This document shows positions 35,536 to 44,103 of a stretch of 64,000 nt of DNA, one piece after another; positions within the stretch are counted from its first letter, which is position 1, and each line of letters begins with the position of its first letter. The DNA lies in the IMG/VR virus record IMGVR_UViG_3300036791_000462, positions 43,111-107,110 of that record, one strand, 5' to 3'. The position numbers were made by a program, and so were the translations under genes. This DNA comes from a virus. The notes under the pieces are model-generated. The model did no database searches. It was given only the letters and a program-made list of their open reading frames with translations, and was not told the origin of the DNA.

Positions 35536-38138
35536 TCCGGTTTGACTCCGTTCATCCAGTCACCGATCTGCCGCACCCAGCCGGGCCACTCCACCGCTTT
35601 GTAGTACGGGCCTGTCACGAGCGATGCCGCCTCCGCGAACGTTTCGGTCGCGTAGCCCCCGGCAATGTTCGAGTACGGCCCGGTGGCGCGTCGCTGCGCC
35701 GCTCCCTCGTAGTCGGGGTTGCCCGCCGCGTACTGGCTGAGCCCCTTCGCGACCGCGCTCCAGTCGATCTCACCGTTGTGCTTTGGCAGCATGTCGATGA
35801 ACTGCTGGCGCTGGGTGTCGCTCAGCGCTTCCCACAGCCCGTGGCCCCACTCGTGGCGCAGCACGCCCGCCGGGTCATTGGTGGACGTGAACTGGTCGCC
35901 AGGTTTCGATGGCTTCGGGCCGTAACGGTCAGGGAACTCGTCGGCGAGCCGCTGGCCGACAGACATCGCGGGAGCGTTGATCGAGGTGAGGTTCTGAGGC
36001 ACGTTGCGGCTGGCGGTCACGAACACGTCCCGGACGCCTCCGGGGGCACGGCCATAGCCCTTTTCGGAGATCAGGATCTGGTTGTCCTCGACGGCGGGCC
36101 AGCGGTCACGCAACGCCGCGAAGCGCGGCAGCGCATCGTTCGCGGCGTTCGCCGCACGCACCGCTCGGTACGCGCGTTTGCCGTCCTCGCCAGTGTCGGC
36201 TGCGACCGCGCCACGGTAGTTCTTGCGCTGCGACGCGAGCGTCGTCGCTCTGAACTTGTCGGTCAGATCCTGCGCTGAGTTGGTGATCGTCTCGACGGCG
36301 TTCGGGTCGCTCAGGAACGCGCCCTTGCCGATCCGCTCGGGGTACTCCAACAGCTTCGAGTTGACGGTCGCGCGCAGTTCGCCGGTGTCCCACATCGACA
36401 CGAACACATCGACCGTGCCCATGTCGAGTTGGTCGTTCGCCTTCGCGTTGGCGAGGAAGTCGGGAAGCTGTGCCAGCCCCGTCTCCAGGTCGCGCTGTGC
36501 CCGGTCGGCGTAGCCACTCGCGGCCATCTGCGCCGCTTCGGCGTAGCTGCCAGCGAGCCTGGTCGGCGTGCGCCTGGTCGGCGGTGGCGACGGCGGCGGG
36601 TTCAGCAGGTGGCTGATCGCCTGCACGGTCTGCTCGGGCGTCTGCTGCGAGGAGTCAACGATGTGAGTCGCGCCGCTTCTCGCCGCGTCGATTCGGGGAG
36701 CGTCAAGCTGGTCGCGTTCGGTGATTGCCGCGTGCGCCTGCGGGACGGTCAGCCCGCGCGACTCCGCCCGGCGCTGCGCACGGACGTGCGGGTCGGCGGT
36801 CAGGAAGATCCGGTCGTGCGCGTTCAGCGCGCTGCCAGCGTCGCGGCCGTCGGCAACGAACAGTCCGCCTTCGGCGATGCGCTGGTGGATCGCCGAGTCC
36901 ACAGCGCTGCGAACCTCCGTCTCGCCGCCGAGCGCGGACGCGGCACGGTCCACGTTGGTGTTGCGGATCTGCTGGGAGATGTCACGGCCGTCAAGCGTGA
37001 CAGTCGAACCGTCAGCGCGGATCCGTCCGGCGCGGAGCGCTCTGACAGGGTCGATTCCCATCGTCTTCGCGAGCCCTGCCGCGCGGTAGTGAGCGCCGGT
37101 ATCGACGTACGTCCCGCCGAGCCGTTGCGCGAGCCTGCGAGCGACGGTGCTTTTGCCGGACGCGGCCGGGCCGTCGATGGCGATCACGTGCGCGGTGCCG
37201 AGCTTGTCGATCCATTCGCCGCCGCGCCCACGCGGGTGCTGTAGCTCCGTCCAGACGCTTTCCTGTATGCCCTGTAGCTGGGCGAGTGCTCGCGCCACGC
37301 TGGGGCGCACCTCCAGCCCGCTGAGCCACTGCTCGACCTCCCCTGGGTCTGCGACCACCCTGATCGCTTCCTCCAGCGCCAGAGCCGCCCTGGCGTCTCT
37401 GGCGGCCTGTGCCGGTTCGGGCACCGTGTCACCCGGCCCGAGCGGTTTCAGCCAGCAGCCGCAGCCGGTGTGGATCGGCGGTGGGATCGCGTCGAGCACG
37501 CCCCACGGCCACGCTTTGCCCGCGAGCGCGAGGCAGCCTCGGGTGTGGTTCTTGCGGTCGCCGAGCATCCACTTCGCACCGAGCGGCGACCGTGCTTTGA
37601 CGAGCGCGTTCTCGACGTGCGCGGTGGCTCTCGCCATCATCGCCTGTTGGCGCAGCTTGGAGTAGTGCTGCTCGCGGCTGATGATCGCGTTGATCCGCGC
37701 CTGCTGTTTGCTGTCGGGAAGCTGCCCTGCAGCGTTCAGGTCGTCCTGGACGCGCGCCAACGCTTTCTGCTGAAACAGCCGCTCGTATTGCATCTCCCTG
37801 GCGACAGCTTCGCGGATCACGGCCGGGTCGGCGTTCGGGTAGCGGCTGCGCAGTTGCTTGGTCAGCCAGTCGGCCGAGTCAGCGTGGTGGCGGCGGAACA
37901 GCGCACGCAGGATGCGCAGCGCGACGGCGATCTTCAGGCCGGTGACCGCAATCCCAACCGGCACCTTCGCGGCAGCGACAGCGGCCTGGGCTGGCAGCGT
38001 GACGGTGACCGCCGGTATCGCCGCCACGCCGACGGCGACCTTAGCGGCCTGCCCTGCAGCAGCGGCTTTCAGGATCTGCTGGACCGACGACGACTGCGGC
38101 GGCTGTTGGGGTTGCTGCCCCTGGTCGGGAACGGCCAC
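35532..38138 (-). CDS. MuF-type head protein fused to CMP kinase and metallopeptidase
   Basis: An 868-residue protein from GTG 38138. Residues 1-235 include a hydrophobic Ala/Val-rich N-terminus and a MuF-like minor-head domain ending in HTRGCLALAG and IHTGCGCWL. The tag HPRGRGGEWIDKLG is at 301-314. Residues 316-530 form a full cytidylate kinase: VIAIDGPAASGKSTVARRL, YVDTGAHYRA, LDGRDISQQIR and VADGRDAGSALNA. The C-terminus carries LRHEWGHGL near residue 761 and ETFAEAASL near 831, a zinc metallopeptidase. The MuF part should bind the portal inside the capsid, placing the rest in the virion. Confidence 0.88.
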   Translation of the reverse strand: MAVPDQGQQPQQPPQSSSVQQILKAAAAGQAAKVAVGVAAIPAVTVTLPAQAAVAAAKVPVGIAVTGLKIAVALRILRALFRRHHADSADWLTKQLRSRYPNADPAVIREAVAREMQYERLFQQKALARVQDDLNAAGQLPDSKQQARINAIISREQHYSKLRQQAMMARATAHVENALVKARSPLGAKWMLGDRKNHTRGCLALAGKAWPWGVLDAIPPPIHTGCGCWLKPLGPGDTVPEPAQAARDARAALALEEAIRVVADPGEVEQWLSGLEVRPSVARALAQLQGIQESVWTELQHPRGRGGEWIDKLGTAHVIAIDGPAASGKSTVARRLAQRLGGTYVDTGAHYRAAGLAKTMGIDPVRALRAGRIRADGSTVTLDGRDISQQIRNTNVDRAASALGGETEVRSAVDSAIHQRIAEGGLFVADGRDAGSALNAHDRIFLTADPHVRAQRRAESRGLTVPQAHAAITERDQLDAPRIDAARSGATHIVDSSQQTPEQTVQAISHLLNPPPSPPPTRRTPTRLAGSYAEAAQMAASGYADRAQRDLETGLAQLPDFLANAKANDQLDMGTVDVFVSMWDTGELRATVNSKLLEYPERIGKGAFLSDPNAVETITNSAQDLTDKFRATTLASQRKNYRGAVAADTGEDGKRAYRAVRAANAANDALPRFAALRDRWPAVEDNQILISEKGYGRAPGGVRDVFVTASRNVPQNLTSINAPAMSVGQRLADEFPDRYGPKPSKPGDQFTSTNDPAGVLRHEWGHGLWEALSDTQRQQFIDMLPKHNGEIDWSAVAKGLSQYAAGNPDYEGAAQRRATGPYSNIAGGYATETFAEAASLVTGPYYKAVEWPGWVRQIGDWMNGVKPE

Positions 38139-38166
38139 AGCCGAAGCCTACGGGCGAACCGGGTGG

Positions 38167-38667
38167 TTAGCTCAAACCGTTACCGTTGCGCCGCAGGATC
38201 GTGTTCTGCACTTCGCCCTCGGGCGTGCAGGCCCACACGATGATCTCGACCCCAGCGTCACCCAGACGGCGCTCGCTCGTGCGGTACACCAGCGGCGGGT
38301 CGTAGCGGACGTGCTTGGTTCCGCCCTCCGCCATCTCGTTCAGCCGGGGCAGAACACAGTCGCGCGGCTTGCCCATCTGCTTGGCTAGCTCGGTGCCGGT
38401 GAGACGCTTCCCGCTCAGCGCCAGCAACGTCTGCGCACGCGACTTCTCGTAGTCCAGCTTGGGATTGACCGCCGCGTCCTTGGCCGTATCAGGATCGGTG
38501 CGCCGGGCCATTGCGTCACCGGAGAGGTCGGCCTCCTTCGCGCTGAGGACGGCGATGTCGTCCCCGTAGTCGATGCCCTCGGCCTCGTACGCCTGCTTCA
38601 TCTTTGCCAGGAAGACGCGGACCTCCTCGGGGGTCGCATCTTCTGCTGGGCGCGAGACGATCTGCAT
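38167..38667 (-). CDS. Hypothetical protein, possible winged helix
   Basis: A 166-residue protein between portal and MuF genes. A helical N-terminus precedes LTGTELAKQMGKPRDCVLPRLNEM, which reads like a winged-helix DNA-binding unit. It lies where small head genes are usually found, so a structural role is also possible. Confidence 0.7.
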   Translation of the reverse strand: MQIVSRPAEDATPEEVRVFLAKMKQAYEAEGIDYGDDIAVLSAKEADLSGDAMARRTDPDTAKDAAVNPKLDYEKSRAQTLLALSGKRLTGTELAKQMGKPRDCVLPRLNEMAEGGTKHVRYDPPLVYRTSERRLGDAGVEIIVWACTPEGEVQNTILRRNGNGLS

Positions 38668-38679
38668 CCCGCCACCCTA

Positions 38680-38698
38680 TCGCGTTAGCGCACGGTCA
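38680..38698 (-). promoter_or_regulatory. Partial copy of the palindromic operator
   Basis: TAGCGCACGGTCA at 38686-38698 keeps one half-site. Its last three bases are the TGA stop of the portal gene, as in the full copies. It lies 19 bases before the 38167-38667 gene. Confidence 0.35.
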
Positions 38699-40789
38699 GT
38701 GCTTGCCGTTGCCGTTGGCTGCCGCTTCGGCGAGCATCTGGTCCACGACCTCGCCGATCTCCTCGTCCCAGAAGCGCATGATCTCCTCGACACGTTCGGG
38801 GCTCAGGCCCTCGTCGGCTGCGGCCTGCTGCATCTGCTGTCCCTGTCCCTGGTTGCCCTGGTACTGAGACGAGAAGCCCTGAGCGCCGTACGGGTTCATC
38901 TCGCCGTCGGGGCCTTGCCCCGGCACCATCGCCTGCGGCGCGAACGGATTCGGCCCGGACGGAATCAACGGTGGTGCTGGCCCTCCGCCGCCGCCGGGTT
39001 GCGCGTCGGTGGGGGGAGGTCCGGCCATCTGCTGGGCCATCAGCGGATCGACATACCCCTCAGGAAGGATTCGCTCGACGGCGGCGGCCGGGTCGGCGAG
39101 TTCGAGCCCCTGGCCGAGCGCGACAGCGAGCAGCGTCCGGCTTAGCTCAAGGTTGGTGTTGTTCGGATCGAACGTGCGCGCCAGGTTCGCGATGCTGGTT
39201 ATCAGGTCGGACATCTGCCGCTTGAGCGGCGAGGGCATCGAGAACTCGTAGCTGAGGTTGCGTTCCGTGTCCTCCTCATCCTCCGTCTGGCCGTGGTAGG
39301 CCTCAGTCAGGCCCTGCGCGCCGTAGACGGCGGTATCCATCGGCTCGGTCATCGAGGACGGCGGCTCTGTCTGTGCGGGTGACGGTGGCGTCGCGCCCTC
39401 CCCGCCGGGCACCTGCTCGCCGGGCTGCTTGGACTTCAGCTTCGCGCGTTCCTCCGGGGTCAGTTGCGTCGGGAGCGTCCCGGCGTCCACCGCCTTCTGG
39501 ATCACCCGGTCTGTGAACGTGCGAAACAGGCCCTCGAACAGTTCCTGGAACGCCTCGACCTTCTTCATCACCGGCAACTCCAGCGACGCAGCGGTCGCAA
39601 GGTTCGCGTTTGACTGGTCGCCGAGATAGTGCTGCGGCCACGTTCCGGCGGAGATCTGGGAGCGGATCATCTGCGCGTCCTGGGACGCTTGCGCCGCCTG
39701 GGTGGAGACGGAGAACGGTTCGGTCGTGACGCCCGCTGATTCGTTCAGCATCGACGCCGGTCGCGGCCCTGGTGTGATCACCCCCGCGTCCGGCGAGTCA
39801 ATCGACGTGGCAGCGAGCGTCGAGGTGCGCGACAGTGCCTGCGCGGCGATAGCCGCGACCTGCTGCGGAGAGCCCTTGACAGTTCTCCTCATGATGAACG
39901 CTGCCGCTGCCTGGGTCATGTCCACCCGTGCGGCCATGAAGTCGTTCAGCGCCGCCATCCACTTGACCATTCGGCGCATCGCGGGGATGCCGAACACCTG
40001 CTCGGTGCCCCGGTTGATCGCGATGTGGTAGACGAGCCCTTCGCCGAGCTTCTCCGGTGGGCACGGCGGATCTTCGGTCAGCAGCAACCCTGTTTCGGAG
40101 TCGGTCGCGGCGAGCGACTGGTAATACTGGACGACGGGCTGACCGCCCTGCTGCAGGCTCGCCGCCGACTTCAGGCTGACGCGGTCCATCGTGTAGTCCC
40201 ACTGGTATTCACGTCTGCGGGCGACGTAGTAGAGGACGCGCAGGCGGTTCTGGGAATCGCGGACGGCGTCCTCCACGAGATCGTGGTTGAGCATCCCGAG
40301 CTTGACCTTCCCGTCGTCGCCGTTCTCGAAGAACAGGATGAACAGGTTCGACTGAAGCACCAGGTCGGTGCAGAGCGCCACCTGGGCGGGGAACGTCGTC
40401 AGCGCCGCCATGTTGTCCGGATCCGACCACGCCTCGTCCACGACTTCCTGCACCTTCTCGTCCACGCACTTGGGCTTCGGGACACCGCGACCAAAGATGA
40501 ACTGGCAGGAGATGTCCACGTTCGCCCCGGCGACGGGATCCTGAATCCAGACCATCCGGGCCTGCGCGGCCATCTTCCGGCGCTCGATAGCCTTGACCTC
40601 CTGCGGCTGCCCGCCGATCTGGTCAAGGACGTAGTAGCCGAGCATGTCGAGTTCCTTCTGCATCGCCCGGCGCTCGACATCGCTGGCCTCAAGCAGTTGC
40701 AGGCGGTCCTGGTCAACGACCGTCTTGCCGGTGCGCTGCTCGACGGCCTCCTGGAGCTTGCCGATCAGGCCGCTACTTCCCCGCGCCAT
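38696..40789 (-). CDS. Portal protein
   Basis: A 697-residue protein. Features fit the portal family: KELDMLGYYVLDQIGG and GANVDISCQFIFGRG in the clip/wing region, LGMLNHDLVEDAVRDSQNR, FGIPAMRRMVKWMAALNDF (the conserved helix region), and RSQISAGTWPQHYLGDQSN. The C-terminal 150 residues are Pro/Gln/Gly-rich. The portal forms the DNA-entry ring of the capsid. The next large downstream gene is the MuF protein, the usual order. The main capsid gene is not in the window. Confidence 0.9.
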   Translation of the reverse strand: MARGSSGLIGKLQEAVEQRTGKTVVDQDRLQLLEASDVERRAMQKELDMLGYYVLDQIGGQPQEVKAIERRKMAAQARMVWIQDPVAGANVDISCQFIFGRGVPKPKCVDEKVQEVVDEAWSDPDNMAALTTFPAQVALCTDLVLQSNLFILFFENGDDGKVKLGMLNHDLVEDAVRDSQNRLRVLYYVARRREYQWDYTMDRVSLKSAASLQQGGQPVVQYYQSLAATDSETGLLLTEDPPCPPEKLGEGLVYHIAINRGTEQVFGIPAMRRMVKWMAALNDFMAARVDMTQAAAAFIMRRTVKGSPQQVAAIAAQALSRTSTLAATSIDSPDAGVITPGPRPASMLNESAGVTTEPFSVSTQAAQASQDAQMIRSQISAGTWPQHYLGDQSNANLATAASLELPVMKKVEAFQELFEGLFRTFTDRVIQKAVDAGTLPTQLTPEERAKLKSKQPGEQVPGGEGATPPSPAQTEPPSSMTEPMDTAVYGAQGLTEAYHGQTEDEEDTERNLSYEFSMPSPLKRQMSDLITSIANLARTFDPNNTNLELSRTLLAVALGQGLELADPAAAVERILPEGYVDPLMAQQMAGPPPTDAQPGGGGGPAPPLIPSGPNPFAPQAMVPGQGPDGEMNPYGAQGFSSQYQGNQGQGQQMQQAAADEGLSPERVEEIMRFWDEEIGEVVDQMLAEAAANGNGKH

Positions 40790-40970
40790 CTGGGACCACC
40801 ACCCTCCACCCTTCGAGGCGCGCGCTGGGCACGCACTCGATCTCGCAGTTGAGCGCGTCCTCGATCACGGCCTGGCCGCTTTCTGGTAGATCGAGGACGT
40901 ACACGAGTTGGCGCTCGTTGGTCAGATACAGCCGCTCGGTTAGCGGTCGTGTTCTCGGTCCGTTAGCCAC
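40773..40970 (-). CDS. Small hypothetical protein before the portal gene
   Basis: A 65-residue protein from GTG 40970, overlapping the portal start by 17 bases. It contains NERQLVYVLDLPESGQ and one CEIEC pair. Function unknown. Confidence 0.7.
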   Translation of the reverse strand: MANGPRTRPLTERLYLTNERQLVYVLDLPESGQAVIEDALNCEIECVPSARLEGWRVVVPDGAGK

Positions 40971-41308
40971 CGGTCGCGCTCCTGGGCCTCTGCGGCGAGC
41001 GCCAGCGCGTCGTTGCGCTCACGATCTTCAGGGTGCCCGGCGGTCAGGTCGCCGTGGCGGTTCAGTAGTGGGCGGACGGTCTTGGAGGCAATGTAGGCCT
41101 CGCGGTCTTTGCGCCATGTCGGGCAGGTCTGGTAGCCCTCGGCGTTGAAGCAGTACGCCGCTAGCGTCGAGGGGTCGTGGCGGCTGTCGATCACGTCTGA
41201 GGTGATCCGGCAAGCGCACCCCGTGCCACCTGCTGCCTCAGCCACGAGAGAGCCTGCGGGGCACGGGGGTTCGTTCGGATGGGGAACGACGATGCGCTCG
41301 TACTCCAT
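40940..41308 (-). CDS. Cysteine-rich hypothetical protein
   Basis: A 122-residue protein. Four to five cysteines (PCP, GCAC, YC, TCP) lie in the first 65 residues, so a zinc or iron-sulfur site is possible. The C-terminus is charged and helical. It overlaps the next gene by 31 bases. Confidence 0.7.
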   Translation of the reverse strand: MEYERIVVPHPNEPPCPAGSLVAEAAGGTGCACRITSDVIDSRHDPSTLAAYCFNAEGYQTCPTWRKDREAYIASKTVRPLLNRHGDLTAGHPEDRERNDALALAAEAQERDRWLTDREHDR

Positions 41309-41341
41309 GCGGCCACCTTACCGCCGCTCAGAGCATCTTCC

Positions 41342-41434
41342 TCAGAGGAAAATCTCTCCCCGGTCGCGAGCGGCATCGTGTTTCGCCGGGGAGCCGGTAC
41401 GGGCCGCGATGCCCGCCCTGCGAGTGTGACGCAT
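41342..41434 (-). CDS. Possible 30-residue basic peptide
   Basis: A short frame from ATG 41434 behind GAGCAGG, starting MRHTRRAGIAARTG. It lies alone between the promoter at 41495-41517 and the next gene. It could instead be untranslated leader. Confidence 0.3.
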   Translation of the reverse strand: MRHTRRAGIAARTGSPAKHDAARDRGEIFL

Positions 41435-41494
41435 TGCCTGCTCGCGGGAATTTGCGCCCGCCTCCAGGTTGCTCCGCTCTCACTGTGCAAGCTC

Positions 41495-41517
41495 AGCCTA
41501 ACACATCACGTGCGATA
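41495..41517 (-). promoter_or_regulatory. Palindromic promoter/operator copy
   Basis: TAACACATCACGTGCGATA at 41499-41517, with minus-strand -10-like TAGGCT. The TGA stop of the upstream 80-residue gene (41506-41508) lies inside the palindrome. The leader after it is long, about 190 bases to ATG 41308, and holds no start-associated element. Confidence 0.6.
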
Positions 41518-41748
41518 GCGGTCGAGTGCTTCGGCGGCGATCTCAGCGAACCGCTCCAGCGCGACGCGGTAGTGCTCGCGCTCGACGCTGAGCCTGAGGA
41601 TCTCGGCGGCGAGGCGCTTCGCGTCGGTGAGCGCTTCCCCGGAGTCGCAGTAGGCGTCGGTGCCGGGGGGACCGTCGGAGTAGAACTCCACCCGCGCGAT
41701 CACGTCATCGACCGACTCGTCCCTGCGCCCCGGTTCAGAGTCAGGCAT
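41506..41748 (-). CDS. Small hypothetical protein
   Basis: An 80-residue protein from ATG 41748 behind GTGGAGG. An acidic N-terminus is followed by a Leu/Glu/Arg-rich helix (LAAEILRLSVEREHY). It overlaps the DUF6283-like gene by eight bases. Confidence 0.75.
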   Translation of the reverse strand: MPDSEPGRRDESVDDVIARVEFYSDGPPGTDAYCDSGEALTDAKRLAAEILRLSVEREHYRVALERFAEIAAEALDRYRT

Positions 41749-42088
41749 CCTCCACAGTGTCGCGCCTCAGCTTGGTGATGACCTCATCGAATGTTCGGTG
41801 CAGACGGTCGTCCCATCCAGGCGGCATCTCCAGTTCCTCGGGTCGCATCGCCTCGCGCATCAGCTTCAGGCGGATCGCGATGCTGTCCCAGCCGTAGCGC
41901 CACAGCCAGCCGACGCACACGACCTCCTTCTCGGCCTGCGACTGGTGGCAGGCGAAGACCGGAGCCCCGAACTGGTCGTCGGTGGTTCGCACGAGTTCTT
42001 CAGCGAGGTCCAGCGAGAAGTTGGGGATCTCGTCGGCGTGCTGGTCGATGCGCCACGGACACGATGGGCAGGGCTGCCGCTCGCTCAT
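41741..42088 (-). CDS. DUF6283-like protein
   Basis: A 115-residue protein from ATG 42088 (ATGA overlap). CPSCPWRIDQHADEIPNF near the start, then FACHQS, and CVGWLWRYG match my recollection of DUF6283, common in actinobacteria and their phages. The conserved Cys and His suggest a metal site. Function unknown. Confidence 0.75.
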   Translation of the reverse strand: MSERQPCPSCPWRIDQHADEIPNFSLDLAEELVRTTDDQFGAPVFACHQSQAEKEVVCVGWLWRYGWDSIAIRLKLMREAMRPEELEMPPGWDDRLHRTFDEVITKLRRDTVEDA

Positions 42089-42453
42089 TTCGATTGCCTC
42101 GCATGCTGCCAGCAGTAGTCGCTGTCGTTGGCTTGGGTCCGCTCGCACCGAATGCCAGCCTTGGTGGTCGCTTTGCAGCGCACGTCCTGTGCCAGGTCGT
42201 AGGTGCTCCTACCCCACTGGCGCTGGCGTGCCGGGACGACCTTGAGCGGGCCGGGGTTGATGTTGAATCGACCGGCGCTTTGACCCACTGTCGCGCTCGT
42301 TGTCGCCTCGGTCGCCGCCGCGCAGGACGAGCACATCTGCACGCTGATCAGTCCGGGAATCGAACTGGCGATCCGCAGCGACGTGGTGGCCTCGGCCGTG
42401 CAGCAGCCGACGACGGTCGGGTGGTTGACCGAACACAGGCAATGGCAGCCCAT
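42085..42453 (-). CDS. Cysteine-rich hypothetical protein
   Basis: A 122-residue protein with CHCLC at the N-terminus, CSSC in the middle and CKATTKAGIRC, then YCWQH at the end. The last part resembles small zinc fingers seen in phage proteins. Overlaps both neighbours by one to four bases. Confidence 0.7.
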   Translation of the reverse strand: MGCHCLCSVNHPTVVGCCTAEATTSLRIASSIPGLISVQMCSSCAAATEATTSATVGQSAGRFNINPGPLKVVPARQRQWGRSTYDLAQDVRCKATTKAGIRCERTQANDSDYCWQHARQSK

Positions 42454-42602
42454 CAGCCCGGTGTCCTTACGTGGGTCTTGCCGGTGCGCTCACGCACGCG
42501 GCGGATCTCGCGGTCGCGGATCTTGATCGTCGGGCACCAGCGGTCATCGACCCGCCAACCCCAGCGCGCTTTGCGGACCTGGATCACGCCACTCTGGCCC
42601 AT
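42453..42602 (-). CDS. Basic 49-residue miniprotein
   Basis: A 49-residue protein from ATG 42602 (TGATG) to TGA 42453. MGQSGVIQVRKARWGWR and later RDREIRRVRERTG are strongly basic. Coupling on both ends supports it; it may bind nucleic acid. Confidence 0.65.
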   Translation of the reverse strand: MGQSGVIQVRKARWGWRVDDRWCPTIKIRDREIRRVRERTGKTHVRTPG

Positions 42603-43093
42603 CAGTGGAACTCCACGAGCCCGTCGTCGGCTGCTAGCTCGAACGCCCGCCGCCAGGTGACGTACTCCTCGTAGTAGCTCCCTGGCGCGTTGTCGTCGCG
42701 CGCCTGCTCGTCATGCTCGGCGAATGCCTGAGCGATTCGTTTGGCCGGACCGGGTCCGATGATCCCCTCGTTGTCGGCGAAGTGGATCAGTTCGAAGAAC
42801 GGCTTGTCGGCGTACTCCTCGGGGTTGTTCCAGGCCGTGCTGGCCGGGACGCCGAGCGCCACATGGCTGAGCCAGTCGCGGAAGGCGTTGTAGCTGCTGT
42901 AGCTGCCCGCCGGGAAGTCGAACCGCTGCTCGTAGGAGTAGTACCCCGCCTTGCAGCCGTCGGCGCGGTCGGCGAAGTCGCGGTTGGGGTAGGCGTACTC
43001 GTACCCCTGGTCGAGCATGTCGTCGTAGTTGTAGCCGTCGCCCTCGGCAGTCATGAACCTGGCCTTGCTCAGCGCGGTCACATCCAAACCCAT
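42602..43093 (-). CDS. Conserved phage hypothetical protein
   Basis: A 163-residue, Tyr- and Asp-rich protein starting MGLDVTALSKARFM. I recognise the MGLDVTAYSK-type opening from many phage hypotheticals, but no function is known to me. It follows the 79-residue gene with one-base overlap. Confidence 0.75.
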   Translation of the reverse strand: MGLDVTALSKARFMTAEGDGYNYDDMLDQGYEYAYPNRDFADRADGCKAGYYSYEQRFDFPAGSYSSYNAFRDWLSHVALGVPASTAWNNPEEYADKPFFELIHFADNEGIIGPGPAKRIAQAFAEHDEQARDDNAPGSYYEEYVTWRRAFELAADDGLVEFH

Positions 43094-43332
43094 CAGAGGA
43101 TCCCCTCTCGTTCTCGTGCGTAGCTGATCAGTGCGTCTCGCGCCTCGGCATACGCGGTGATCCGCCGGTTGATCTCATGGGCGGCTTGTTCACGGGCGTC
43201 CGGCTCGCGCGTGTCCACGCCGAGCTTGCCCTGGAGCCCGTCGATCATCGCTTCGGCGGCGGTCATGTAGGCGGTGGTCAGGCCCAGGAGCGTCAGCCAC
43301 TCCTGGACCATCGGGTCGCTCACCTCAGGCAT
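43093..43332 (-). CDS. Small helical protein
   Basis: A 79-residue protein from ATG 43332 (MPEVSDPMVQEWLTL...). Helical with a charged second half. It overlaps the upstream gene by eight bases. Function unknown. Confidence 0.7.
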   Translation of the reverse strand: MPEVSDPMVQEWLTLLGLTTAYMTAAEAMIDGLQGKLGVDTREPDAREQAAHEINRRITAYAEARDALISYAREREGIL

Positions 43333-44038
43333 CGTCCCGCCTCGCGCACCGCGAACAGGTGATCGCCCCCTCGGTCTTCTCGTACAGGGACGAGCGTCGC
43401 AGCAGCGCTCCGCACACCAGCCGGGTCGCCCCGTCGATCTGGGCAGCGAGGTGGACGTTCGTCCCCTGTCGTCCGTAGAGCTTGATCCGGAACGTGTCGG
43501 TGGCGGCGTCGAGCGCGGCGCGCTTGGCGGCTTTGCGCTCGCGCTCACGCTGCTCCCACCGTGCCGACTCGGGGTCTTGAAACGCGACGTGCCCGTAGAA
43601 GTTCACGTCGAAGTAGTCCACCTGGACCTCTGAGCCGTCGTGGTTGTAGGCGTTGTGGATCCGTTCCAGGGTCATCTTCGCGACGGCGGCCTCATCGGTC
43701 AGGATGCTGTGCGCGGTCGCTCCCTCACGCGCGTCGCCACGCGCGGCGCACCACATGTTCGGGCAGCCGGTCGCGACGGAGCTTCCGTCTTCGAACGTGC
43801 GGCGGCTGCCGGGGACGATCCCCTCGCACTCGGTCCAGGCGTCGGCGCAGTCCTTGACGCGCACGTTGATCGAGCTTCCCCCGGAGAAGCTCTCGCTGAC
43901 GACGCTGTACTTCCAGCGCTCCGGGAGCATCCCGTCCCTGATCGCGCGTTTGATGTCAGCGCGGATCAGCTTCGCGATGTCGGTGGTCGAGAGCCCTTTC
44001 TGCTGCTCGTATTTGTAGCCGTAGCTGCGTTCGTACAT
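43325..44038 (-). CDS. LPD29-like polyvalent-type protein
   Basis: A 237-residue protein from ATG 44038 behind CGACCGAGGAG. STTDIAKLIRADIKRAI and SGGSSINVRVKDCAD match, from memory, the large polyvalent protein-associated domain LPD29. A four-Cys C-terminus (VCGALL, CSRCARR) adds a zinc ribbon. It is the first gene after the palindrome at 44081-44103. Domain of this kind often accompanies injected or mobile-element proteins; its own activity is unknown. Confidence 0.7.
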   Translation of the reverse strand: MYERSYGYKYEQQKGLSTTDIAKLIRADIKRAIRDGMLPERWKYSVVSESFSGGSSINVRVKDCADAWTECEGIVPGSRRTFEDGSSVATGCPNMWCAARGDAREGATAHSILTDEAAVAKMTLERIHNAYNHDGSEVQVDYFDVNFYGHVAFQDPESARWEQRERERKAAKRAALDAATDTFRIKLYGRQGTNVHLAAQIDGATRLVCGALLRRSSLYEKTEGAITCSRCARRDDA

Positions 44039-44054
44039 CAGTGTCTCCTCGGTC

Positions 44055-44103
44055 GTGCGACCTTCTCTGGCCGCACCTACATCATAGCACACGTCGTGCG
44101 TCA
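44055..44103 (-). promoter_or_regulatory. Complete control unit: palindrome, -10 and leader hairpin
   Basis: TAGCACACGTCGTGCGTCA at 44085-44103, -10 TATGAT, and a leader stem GTGCG/CGCAC (44055-44059 with 44072-44076) just before CGACCGAGGAG. The outer bases 44101-44103 are the TGA stop of the upstream small membrane protein. Confidence 0.75.
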
